Shown: one piece after another, positions 1 to 5,979 of the stretch
Layout of the letters: every line of letters starts with the position of its first letter
Position numbering within the stretch: position 1 is the first letter of the stretch
NCBI GenBank assembly: GCA_947643685.1
Contig: CANRXD010000095.1
Location: 1 to 6,706, forward strand
From: an uncultured Clostridium sp.
Lineage (GTDB): Bacteria > Bacillota > Clostridia > Lachnospirales > Lachnospiraceae
Direction of reading: 5' to 3'
Length of the DNA: 6,706 nt
Made by a program: the position numbers and the translations under genes
Notes under the pieces: generated by a model
Seen by the model: only the letters and a program-made list of their open reading frames with translations
The model's database searches: none
Told to the model about the DNA's origin: nothing

Positions 1-953
1 GCATATGTCAGGAAGACAAAGGTGAGAAAGCACCCCGCCAGGCCGATTGCCGCAAGACACAGTCCATTGGCGAAGGACTTTCGGGAGCTGTTATAGGCGG
101 CAAATTCCTGGGCGTAATCATCATTGGCCTTATAACTGGTATCCAATCCTACAACCACATAGTTTTGGTTGCTGTTGTAGGGATTGTTCTGGGCCATTAA
201 AGCCGGGATACTGGGAAATGTAGAGTCAAAGTTAGTTCTCACAGCAAGGTCGCTGGAGTCTCCGGCATAATAAATATATTTTCCCATGGCCATCATATCA
301 TCCACTGTCATTTCCGGTGCATTGGTGAGAATTTCATAGATGGCGCTATTTTTCGAGTAATAGGCCACGCGGAAGTAAAAATTGGTGAAATCCGACATGA
401 GCCTGGAATAAATGGAGTAGTAGGAGGAAAATCTGCTTAAAATTTCATAGGTCAGTTCCGGGAGCGTAGCAAAAGACTGATCCGGCCCGGTCAGTTCGTC
501 CTCTGACTGGTAACAGCGCCACTGCACATAATATTGTGTTTCCTCTTCCTCCGACTGGTTTTCCGGAACTCCTTTTAGTTCATAATTGTCGCTTTCATCC
601 AGATAGTAACCCAGGGATTTTCCATAGAGGATAATATCATTCAGGGTATAAGTCATGTCGCCGCCGGGGCCGGAGGTCACCTGAAGGACCACTTTATTGT
701 AATCTACGTCTCCGTTGGTTTCAAAAATCTCCTGGTATTTTAAATAGTCAAAAATGCTGGTGATATCAGACTGTACTTTCTTATTAAAATCAGGGGACTG
801 CTCGAAGGTCTCGTTTTGCAGCCAGTCCAGTCCACGGCCGTAATTGGTGTTTAAATACATAAAACCGATTCCCAGAAGCGCTATGCATGTAAAAATGAAA
901 TGCAGAAAACCGGCCATACGTTTTAAAACAGGGATTGGTGATTTCTGGTTCAT
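1..953 (-). CDS. Sensor histidine kinase, N-terminal sensor part (runs off left edge)
   Basis: The frame is open for 317 codons from the ATG at 951-953 to the left edge, with no stop. It begins 10 bases after the stop of the response regulator gene, with GGAG as ribosome binding site, so the two form a two-component operon. The visible part has a short basic cytoplasmic start (residues 1-13), a first membrane helix (about 14-34, including FIFTCIALLGIGFMYL), a large extracytoplasmic region of about 260 residues rich in Tyr, Asp, Glu and Asn, and the start of a second membrane helix (from about 298, LCLAAIGLAGCFLTFVFLTY). This is the usual layout of a membrane-bound histidine kinase. The HAMP, HisKA and ATPase domains would lie outside the window, so the kinase call rests on topology and on the adjacent regulator. 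The ligand cannot be told; I do not recognise the sensor domain as a named fold. Confidence 0.8.
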   Translation of the reverse strand, partial: MNQKSPIPVLKRMAGFLHFIFTCIALLGIGFMYLNTNYGRGLDWLQNETFEQSPDFNKKVQSDITSIFDYLKYQEIFETNGDVDYNKVVLQVTSGPGGDMTYTLNDIILYGKSLGYYLDESDNYELKGVPENQSEEEETQYYVQWRCYQSEDELTGPDQSFATLPELTYEILSRFSSYYSIYSRLMSDFTNFYFRVAYYSKNSAIYEILTNAPEMTVDDMMAMGKYIYYAGDSSDLAVRTNFDSTFPSIPALMAQNNPYNSNQNYVVVGLDTSYKANDDYAQEFAAYNSSRKSFANGLCLAAIGLAGCFLTFVFLTY

Positions 954-963
954 AGGGGTCTCC

Positions 964-1659
964 TTACTGTTTCTCAATCTTATAGCCGACACCCCAGACT
1001 ACCTTTAAATAGCGGGGTTCCTTCGGGTTAATTTCAATTTTTTCACGGATATGGCGGATATGGACAGCAACGGTGTTATCTGCCCCGATGGCATCTTCGT
1101 TCCATATTTTTTCATAAATCTGGTCAATGGAAAACACTTTTCCCGCATTCTTTACCAATAAGAGAAGGATATTATATTCAATGGGGGTGAGTTTAATTAA
1201 TTCACCGTCCACGGAAACTTCTTTATTTTCATCGTTGATTAAAAGACCGCCGCACTTATAAATCTGGGAATTGCTCTGCTGGTTTAAGTTTCCAAGCTGC
1301 GTGTAACGGCGAAGCTGTGATTTTACACGGGCCACCAGCTCCAGGGGATTAAAGGGTTTTGTAATGTAATCATCAGCCCCTATATTAAGTCCAAGGATTT
1401 TGTCGGTATCCTCGGATTTGGCAGACAGAATAATAATGGGAATGCTGCTGGTCTCCCGCACTTTTAAAGTTGTACGGATTCCGTCCAGACCCGGCATCAT
1501 AACATCGACAATCATAAGATTCACTTCATTTTTTTCAAGAAGCTCAAGAGCCTCATAGCCGTCAAAGGCCTTAATTACCTGAAAGCCTTCTCCGGTGAGA
1601 TAGATGTTTATGGCTTCTACAATTTGTTTATCATCATCACAAACTAAAATGGTTTGCAT
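964..1659 (-). CDS. OmpR/VanR-type response regulator
   Basis: This 231-residue transcription factor would be phosphorylated by the kinase encoded just downstream. The receiver domain (about 3-115) has the acidic pocket DDD at 8-10, phospho-acceptor Asp52 in VDVMMPG, switch residue Ser79 in ILSAK and Lys101 in the KPF motif. The C-terminal winged helix (about 134-229) carries LTPIEYNILLLLVKNAGKV, the recognition-helix region DNTVAVHIRHIREKIE and the final VWGVGYKI wing, typical of the OmpR/PhoB class and closest in style to VanR-like regulators of Clostridia. I chose the ATG at 1657-1659: AAGGAGG lies 7 bases upstream, and MQTILVCDDD is the normal start of a receiver domain. A start at 1710 would add 17 residues, lacks a ribosome binding site and would begin within the upstream terminator. 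Length is normal for the family. Target genes are unknown. Confidence 0.95.
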   Translation of the reverse strand: MQTILVCDDDKQIVEAINIYLTGEGFQVIKAFDGYEALELLEKNEVNLMIVDVMMPGLDGIRTTLKVRETSSIPIIILSAKSEDTDKILGLNIGADDYITKPFNPLELVARVKSQLRRYTQLGNLNQQSNSQIYKCGGLLINDENKEVSVDGELIKLTPIEYNILLLLVKNAGKVFSIDQIYEKIWNEDAIGADNTVAVHIRHIREKIEINPKEPRYLKVVWGVGYKIEKQ

Positions 1660-1695
1660 GGGACTCCCTCCTTTTATGTAAATGGATTGCAGGAC

Positions 1696-1736
1696 AAAAA
1701 TTCGCCACATTCAGTATAACACAAAAATGTGGCGAA
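1696..1736 (-). terminator. Rho-independent terminator after glgB
   Basis: On the minus strand a perfect 10-base inverted repeat (TTCGCCACAT at 1727-1736 and ATGTGGCGAA at 1701-1710) encloses a 16-base loop and is followed directly by five T (1696-1700). One more T-A pair can close the inside of the stem. It lies about 50 bases past the glgB stop and upstream of the response regulator, so it should end the glycogen operon transcript and separate it from the two-component operon. It also contains the -10 element at 1713-1721. Confidence 0.85.
1713..1721 (-). promoter_or_regulatory. Extended -10 promoter element for the two-component operon
   Basis: On the minus strand the bases read TGTTATACT, an extended -10 (TGn plus TATACT, one mismatch to TATAAT). 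The hexamer 17 bases upstream (ATATGT) is a poor -35, as is common for extended -10 or activator-dependent promoters. Predicted transcription start is near 1706, giving a leader of about 47 bases before the response regulator ATG at 1659. The element lies entirely in the loop of the glgB terminator. A TTGACA at 1752-1757 is not suitably spaced from it. Confidence 0.5.
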
Positions 1737-1787
1737 CATATTAAAAATTCCTGTCAATAAGTAAAAATTAACATGAACCGTTATCAA

Positions 1788-3725
1788 TCAGTTAAAACGG
1801 AAAACAGCTGTTCCGTAAGCCGGAAGCGGGTAAGCGAAAGAGAAAGGCTGACCATCGCACTCAGATTTGGAAGCTCTTACGGAGAACGGATGTTCACCGC
1901 GCCCGTAAAGGCCGTGCTTATTATCCAGAATCAGGGTATAGGTTCCTGCCTTTGGTACGCCCACACGGTAATCGTCTCTGGCCATAGGGGTGAAATTCAC
2001 AATAAATAAAAGATTTTTCCTGCCTGTTTCATCTCTTCTTACAAAGCTGAAAATACTTCTGTCTCCATCATTGGCATTGATCCACTGGAAGCCGTTGGAA
2101 TCGCTGTCAAGCCGGTAAAGTGCCGGGTATTTCTGGTAAATGTGGAGCAGGTCACTGAAGTATTTCTGAAGATCACGATGTGCCGGTTCGTCAGCCAGAT
2201 ACCAGTCCAGACCTACTTTTTCATCCCACTCATGATACTGACCAAAATCCTGCCCCATGAACAGCAGCTTTTTTCCGGGATGGCCGATCATGAAGGTGTA
2301 ACCCGCCTTCAAATTGGCAAATTTATCATCCGGGAATCCCGGCATCTTATTAATCATGGAACATTTTAAGTGTACCACTTCGTCATGAGACAGAGATAAA
2401 ATATAATTTTCGCTGGTGGCATAGGTAATTCCGAAGGTCATTTTATTGTGGTTGTATTTTCTGAAATAGGGATCCAGCTTCATATATTCCAGGAAATCGT
2501 GCATCCAGCCCATGTTCCATTTAAAGGTAAATCCGAGGCCTCCGGATTCCGGCCCCCTGGTGACGCCGGGCCATGCGGTGGATTCCTCAGCAATCATGAT
2601 AGCTCCGGTCAGGTGTCCGGTTAAAACACTGTTTAAGTGGCGGAAAAATTCAATAGCTTCCAGGTTCTTATTTTCACCATACTTATTGGGGAGCCAGTTT
2701 CCGGCGCTTCTTCCATAGTCCAGATAGAGCATAGAAGCGACAGCGTCCACACGGAGCCCATCCACATGGAAATTTTCCACCCAGTACATGGCATTGGCGA
2801 TTAAGAAATTTTTCACTTCATTTTTGCCATAATCAAATACCTTTGTGCCCCAGTCGGGATGCTCCCCCTTTCTCGGGTCAGCATATTCATAAAGAGGTTC
2901 GCCGTCAAAGTCCACAAGGCCGTGGGCATCCTTTGGAAAATGGGCCGGAACCCAGTCCAGGATAACACCGATGCCTTTTTTATGGAGGTAGTTGACAAAG
3001 TACATAAAGTCCCTGGGGGTCCCGTAACGGGAGGTGGGGGCATAGTAGCCAGTTACCTGGTAGCCCCAGGAGCCATCATAGGGATGCTCTGCGATTCCCA
3101 TTAATTCCACGTGGGTATATCCCATCTTTTTTACATAATCCGCCAGCTCATGGGCGGCTTCTTTATATGTATAATAGCCCTCCTTTTCGGCCCGGTTTGT
3201 TTTCCGCCAGGAACCGAGGTGCAGCTCATAGATGGACATGGGAGATTTTACGGGATCCGAACTCTTCCTGGAGATAATCCATTTTTCATCGCCCCACTTA
3301 AAATCGGAAATATCAGCTACGACGGATGCGGTGCCGGGACGGAATTCAGCGCTGAATGCGTAGGGGTCTGCCTTAAAAATGATTTTATCTTCCCTGGTGG
3401 TAATTGCAAATTTATAAAGGGAGCCAGTCCCGAGACCCGGTACGAAGGCTTCATAGATGCCGGAGTCTTCCAGATTCTGCATGGGGGTGGCCTCCGGATT
3501 CCATCCGTTGAAATCACCTACCACGCCGACAGCCTTTGCATGGGGAGCCCAGACGGCAAAGTAAACGCCATTTTTTCCTTTATATGTTTTCGGATGCGCG
3601 CCCAGCTTTTCAAAAATTTTATAATGGGTTCCCTGGCCGAACAAATATCGATCCATCTCAGTAATAAATCCTGTTCCTGCCGGCTTTCTTGACGGAGTTT
3701 TTTTCTTCTTGCTTGTTCCTTTCAT
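1788..3725 (-). CDS. glgB: 1,4-alpha-glucan (glycogen) branching enzyme, GH13
   Basis: GlgB cuts alpha-1,4 chains and rejoins them as alpha-1,6 branches during cytoplasmic glycogen synthesis. The 645-residue protein has a lysine-rich start (KKKKTPSRK, 6-14), a CBM48 domain (about 35-140, with FAVWAPHAKAVGVVGDFNGW), a GH13 barrel and a C-terminal beta domain ending PAYGTAVFRFN. The GH13 regions are intact: region I ILDWVPAHFP (Asp257, His262), region II DGLRVDAVASMLY (nucleophile Asp327), region III MIAEEST (acid/base Glu380) and region IV LSHDEVVH (Asp448). GWMHDFLEYMKLDP and KLLFMGQDFGQ are GlgB hallmarks. The additional N1 domain of E. coli-type GlgB is absent. The start ATG sits 2 bases after the stop of the upstream GH13 gene, whose last codons supply GGAGGGG as ribosome binding site, implying translational coupling. 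It ends with TGA, which shows that TGA is a stop in this genome. Confidence 0.97.
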   Translation of the reverse strand: MKGTSKKKKTPSRKPAGTGFITEMDRYLFGQGTHYKIFEKLGAHPKTYKGKNGVYFAVWAPHAKAVGVVGDFNGWNPEATPMQNLEDSGIYEAFVPGLGTGSLYKFAITTREDKIIFKADPYAFSAEFRPGTASVVADISDFKWGDEKWIISRKSSDPVKSPMSIYELHLGSWRKTNRAEKEGYYTYKEAAHELADYVKKMGYTHVELMGIAEHPYDGSWGYQVTGYYAPTSRYGTPRDFMYFVNYLHKKGIGVILDWVPAHFPKDAHGLVDFDGEPLYEYADPRKGEHPDWGTKVFDYGKNEVKNFLIANAMYWVENFHVDGLRVDAVASMLYLDYGRSAGNWLPNKYGENKNLEAIEFFRHLNSVLTGHLTGAIMIAEESTAWPGVTRGPESGGLGFTFKWNMGWMHDFLEYMKLDPYFRKYNHNKMTFGITYATSENYILSLSHDEVVHLKCSMINKMPGFPDDKFANLKAGYTFMIGHPGKKLLFMGQDFGQYHEWDEKVGLDWYLADEPAHRDLQKYFSDLLHIYQKYPALYRLDSDSNGFQWINANDGDRSIFSFVRRDETGRKNLLFIVNFTPMARDDYRVGVPKAGTYTLILDNKHGLYGRGEHPFSVRASKSECDGQPFSFAYPLPAYGTAVFRFN

Positions 3726-3727
3726 AC

Positions 3728-5068
3728 TTACCCCTCCAGAAGTTTAAAGATTGCGCCGCCGTTGGGCGGGAGTGTTACGGAAAGTCTGCCGTTTTCCAGA
3801 AAAACCGGTCCGGCGGCTTCGTTCAGGAGATTTGCGGCCTGACGGGCGCCGGAAGGAACCGGAATGGAAAGCGTGGCAGGCTGGTCATCATTGTTGACAG
3901 CCGAAAGAAGCAGGCTGCTGGTGCCAAGACGGCAGAACGCATATTGCCGGTTGGTGAGAAGAAGCTCCTTATAAGGCCCTCCATGGAGTTCTTCATTTTC
4001 TTTATGAATCTTAGCCAGTGCTGTAATGTGATCGGTCAGGGCACAGGTTCTGGCACTCTGCTCTGCAATGGAAATGGCCGGGCGGAGAACCTCATCGGAG
4101 GTGTGGGAGCGCTTTCCCTCAATTCCCCACTCACTTCCATAATAAATCGAAGGAATGCCGGGAAGTGTGAATAAAAGCTGGTGTATGGGGAAAAGATGCT
4201 CCGGATTATTTACTTTACTGGCGATGCGGTCCTCATCATGGTTATCTACGAAAGTATAGAGGAAATTTCCGACAGCCTCCAGCCGTTTCACATTATGGGC
4301 GATTTCGAAGTAGTTATGATCATTGTGGGCGGAGTAGAGGGCCTTGTGGAGTTCGTAATTGGTAACGGAGTGGAGCATTTCCCCATTGACCCAGCGGCTG
4401 TATTCTCCGTGAATTACCTCGCCCATGAGCCAGAAATCTTCTTTTAAGGGAGTAGTTTTCTGACGCAGCTCCTTCATGAAATTAAAATCCAGGACATTGG
4501 CACAGTCGAGACGGATTCCGTCGATATCAAACTGTTCAACCCAGAATTTCACAGTATCAAAAAGATACTCCCTTACAGCCGGATTCTGGAGATTTAAACA
4601 GGGGAGCTCGTGATGCCCCTCCCATGCCTCATACCCAAAGGGGTCTCCCAGGGGGGTGCTCCATCCGAAATTGACTCCACGGTACCAATCCTTATAGGGA
4701 GATGCCTCGCGGTGTTCCCTAAGATCGCGGAAGGCAAAAAACTCACGTCCTGTATGATTAAAAACACCGTCCACCACAACGCGGATTCCATTTTTGTGAC
4801 ATTCCTCCACGAATTTTCTGAAATCATCACATGATCCCAGGCGTTTGTCAATGAGCCGGAAATCCCTTGTGTCATATCCGTGTCCTGAAGCTTCAAAGAG
4901 GGGACCGATATAAAGGGCGGTGCAGTTTATGCGTTTCATGTGAGGAATCCACTGCATTAATTCCCCAAAGTGGTCTGCCGCTGTAAGTTCATGATTTTCC
5001 TTTGGTGCACCTAAAAGCCCAAGAGGATAAATGTGATAAAAAACTGCTTGTTGATACCAGGGCTTCAT
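3728..5068 (-). CDS. Cytoplasmic alpha-amylase family (GH13) glycosidase
   Basis: This 446-residue hydrolase should act on alpha-1,4-glucans such as maltodextrin or glycogen. It starts directly at the barrel (WYQQAVFYHIYPLG, 4-17), with no signal peptide and no N-terminal carbohydrate-binding domain, so it is intracellular. The catalytic set is complete: region I VVVDGVFNH (Asp100, Asn104, His105), region II FDIDGIRLDCANV (nucleophile Asp188), region III LMGEVIHG (acid/base Glu217) and region IV FVDNHDEDR (Asp278). A short C-terminal beta domain covers about 365-446. The barrel resembles neopullulanase/maltogenic amylase-like clostridial enzymes annotated simply as alpha-amylase family; the exact substrate cannot be read from the sequence. 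The gene begins 8 bases after the YaaL gene stop, and AGGAGG at 5082-5087 lies within that gene's last codons, 13 bases from the ATG, a rather long spacing. It is 2 bases from glgB, so the two products are made together. Confidence 0.92.
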   Translation of the reverse strand: MKPWYQQAVFYHIYPLGLLGAPKENHELTAADHFGELMQWIPHMKRINCTALYIGPLFEASGHGYDTRDFRLIDKRLGSCDDFRKFVEECHKNGIRVVVDGVFNHTGREFFAFRDLREHREASPYKDWYRGVNFGWSTPLGDPFGYEAWEGHHELPCLNLQNPAVREYLFDTVKFWVEQFDIDGIRLDCANVLDFNFMKELRQKTTPLKEDFWLMGEVIHGEYSRWVNGEMLHSVTNYELHKALYSAHNDHNYFEIAHNVKRLEAVGNFLYTFVDNHDEDRIASKVNNPEHLFPIHQLLFTLPGIPSIYYGSEWGIEGKRSHTSDEVLRPAISIAEQSARTCALTDHITALAKIHKENEELHGGPYKELLLTNRQYAFCRLGTSSLLLSAVNNDDQPATLSIPVPSGARQAANLLNEAAGPVFLENGRLSVTLPPNGGAIFKLLEG

Positions 5069-5076
5069 AATTATTG

Positions 5077-5310
5077 TTAAACCTCCTGTAATTCGTGTTT
5101 TTTAAGTCTTTGAAGCAGGAACTGGTAACGAAGCTGGGCGGCGTTTAACTCATAAATATAACAGTCAATCAGGGTGGGATCCACTACTTGTTCAAATTGG
5201 TTCTGGGCGGACAAAATAGCCCCTTTGCTGATTTCGATCTGTCGCTTCAGTTCCGTTACGTCTTTCATGCGTTCCTTGCGTAAAGCCATTTTTTTACTGG
5301 AAAATATCAT
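5077..5310 (-). CDS. YaaL-like small protein (DUF2508)
   Basis: A 77-residue cytoplasmic protein of unknown function. It is charged and probably largely helical: a basic start (MIFSSKKMALRKERMKDVTE), a first helix (about 15-38), a PTLIDCYIYE segment and a second helix with AAQLRYQFLLQRLKKHE. The ID-YIYE-AAQLRYQFLL pattern matches my recollection of the YaaL/DUF2508 family (Bacillus YaaL is about 74 residues). I chose the ATG at 5308-5310 because AAGGAG lies 9 bases upstream (5320-5325). The frame stays open to an ATG at 5376, but that start has no ribosome binding site and would add 22 low-complexity residues. In Bacillus the family member sits beside recR; here it is the first gene of the tight cluster with the GH13 enzyme and glgB, and its stop codon region holds the ribosome binding site of the GH13 gene. 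A role in alpha-glucan metabolism is only suggested by position. Confidence 0.8.
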   Translation of the reverse strand: MIFSSKKMALRKERMKDVTELKRQIEISKGAILSAQNQFEQVVDPTLIDCYIYELNAAQLRYQFLLQRLKKHELQEV

Positions 5311-5327
5311 ACTGCCACACTCCTTGC

Positions 5328-5345
5328 TTTTCCGATTCGGGAAAA
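5328..5345. repeat. Small inverted repeat in the yaaL-like gene leader
   Basis: TTTTCC (5328-5333) and GGAAAA (5340-5345) are perfect 6-base arms around GATTCG; an alternative pairing uses the palindrome CCGATTCGG at 5332-5340. It lies just upstream of the ribosome binding site at 5320-5325, in the 107-base gap between the arsR-like gene and the yaaL-like gene. It could be an operator or a small leader hairpin. No clear promoter was found in this gap, so the operon may depend on the arsR promoter. Confidence 0.3.
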
Positions 5346-5401
5346 ATTTATTGTTAGTGGTAGTATCGTCCGTCATTTGCCGGTATATTCATTGAATGGA
5401 A

Positions 5402-5437
5402 ATAACTGTTCTGCCCTTTAAATAGTTGAGCAGTTAT
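5402..5437 (-). terminator. Weak hairpin over the arsR stop codon
   Basis: ATAACTG and CAGTTAT form 7-base arms (5431-5437 and 5402-5408), extended by two more pairs after one mismatch. The structure spans the end of the ArsR-family gene including its stop. On the minus strand it is followed only by TTCC, not by a proper T run, so it would be at best a leaky terminator or a 3' stability element. Read-through into the yaaL-GH13-glgB cluster seems likely. Confidence 0.3.
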
Positions 5438-5771
5438 CAATGGAATTCTTCTGAAGTTCATTATTAAGGCGGATCAGCTTTTCTACTGCCGTATCACTGT
5501 TCAGATAGTAATAATTGCAGACTCCCTTTTTTAAAACATCAATAAAACCGGAATCTTTTAAAATTTTTAAATGGTGGGAGACCGCCGGACGGGAAAGGCT
5601 GGTTTGTTCCGTGATCTCCTTTACATTTAAGCCGGGTACATTTCGTTTCTGGTCTGTGGCGTTAACCTCGTACAGGCACTGGATAATATTAAGTCTGGTG
5701 GGATCTCCAAGGGCGATGAAAAGTGGAATACATTCTGTAAAAATATCTTTTAAATTAGAGGTTTCCGTCAT
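5418..5771 (-). CDS. ArsR-family winged-helix transcriptional regulator
   Basis: A 117-residue DNA-binding repressor of the ArsR/SmtB fold. LGDPTRLNIIQCLYE (21-35) is the family signature helix. VKEITEQTSLSRPAVSHHLKILKDSGFI (50-77) is the helix-turn-helix with recognition helix RPAVSHHLKIL. KKGVCNYYYL (81-90) is the wing. The metal-binding CxC box of true ArsR is missing: the cysteines are at 14, 32, 85 and 114 and are scattered, so a metal sensor of the classic type is unlikely and the signal is unknown. The start ATG (5769-5771) has AAAGGAGG 6 bases upstream. It has its own strong promoter at 5822-5850. It is the first minus-strand gene, followed after 107 bases by the yaaL-like gene and the alpha-glucan genes, so it may regulate them, itself, or the divergent plus-strand unit. 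No convincing operator palindrome was found. Confidence 0.9.
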   Translation of the reverse strand: MTETSNLKDIFTECIPLFIALGDPTRLNIIQCLYEVNATDQKRNVPGLNVKEITEQTSLSRPAVSHHLKILKDSGFIDVLKKGVCNYYYLNSDTAVEKLIRLNNELQKNSIDNCSTI

Positions 5772-5821
5772 GCCGGTCCTCCTTTCGGGAAATTATTGGT
5801 TTAAAAAATTGAACTAAATAT

Positions 5822-5850
5822 ATTTTAACATTTTTATGGTTTTACGTCAA
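5822..5850 (-). promoter_or_regulatory. Sigma-A promoter of the arsR-like gene
   Basis: On the minus strand TTGACG (5845-5850) and TAAAAT (5822-5827) are separated by exactly 17 bases, and TG precedes the -10 as an extended element (TGTTAAAAT). Each hexamer differs from consensus by one base. The expected transcription start is near 5815, about 44 bases before the ATG at 5771. The surrounding DNA is very AT rich. Confidence 0.85.
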
Positions 5851-5893
5851 TCTATTGTTGAAAATTCCTTCTATGAAGATATTAACATAATTA

Positions 5894-5916
5894 TTTTTGT
5901 CAGTTTTTGACGAAAA
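5894..5916. promoter_or_regulatory. Inverted repeat between the divergent promoters; possible operator
   Basis: TTTTTGTCA (5894-5902) and TGACGAAAA (5908-5916) are 9-base arms with one mismatch around GTTTT. The repeat sits between the minus-strand promoter (-35 at 5845-5850) and the plus-strand promoter (-35 at 5945-5950), where an operator for either would be expected. The right half contains TGACGAA, which fits the degenerate Spo0A box TGNCGAA; such a short match can arise by chance. Confidence 0.35.
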
Positions 5917-5944
5917 CAAAGGGGACATTTTTACGAATAGGAAA

Positions 5945-5973
5945 TTGACTTTCTCCCTGATTTTGGAGATAAT
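5945..5973 (+). promoter_or_regulatory. Sigma-A promoter for the plus-strand prepilin peptidase unit
   Basis: TTGACT (5945-5950) and GATAAT (5968-5973) are spaced by exactly 17 bases, each one base off consensus. The start of transcription would be near 5980, giving a leader of about 245 bases before the TTG start at 6225. This promoter diverges from the arsR promoter, with about 95 bases between their -35 boxes. Confidence 0.8.
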
Positions 5974-5979
5974 AGGAGC

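Noticed and set aside
1660..1710. Longer N-terminus for the response regulator (extra 17 residues from an ATG at 1710)
   Set aside because: It has no ribosome binding site, would start within the terminator arm, and receiver domains begin at the downstream MQTILVCDDD, which has a strong AAGGAGG.
1752..1757. Perfect TTGACA -35 box upstream of the response regulator gene
   Set aside because: No -10 lies at 16-18 bases, and the good TATACT is 33 bases away, so the two cannot form one sigma-A promoter.
3111..4447. Long plus-strand open frames antisense to glgB and the GH13 gene (for example 3111-3692, 3689-4174, 4181-4447)
   Set aside because: The opposite strand encodes complete GH13 proteins with all catalytic motifs; the plus-strand frames have no family features and are shadows.
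5311..5376. Longer N-terminus for the YaaL-like protein from an ATG at 5376
   Set aside because: There is no ribosome binding site; the added residues look non-coding (TDDTTTNNK), and the ATG at 5310 has AAGGAG at good spacing.
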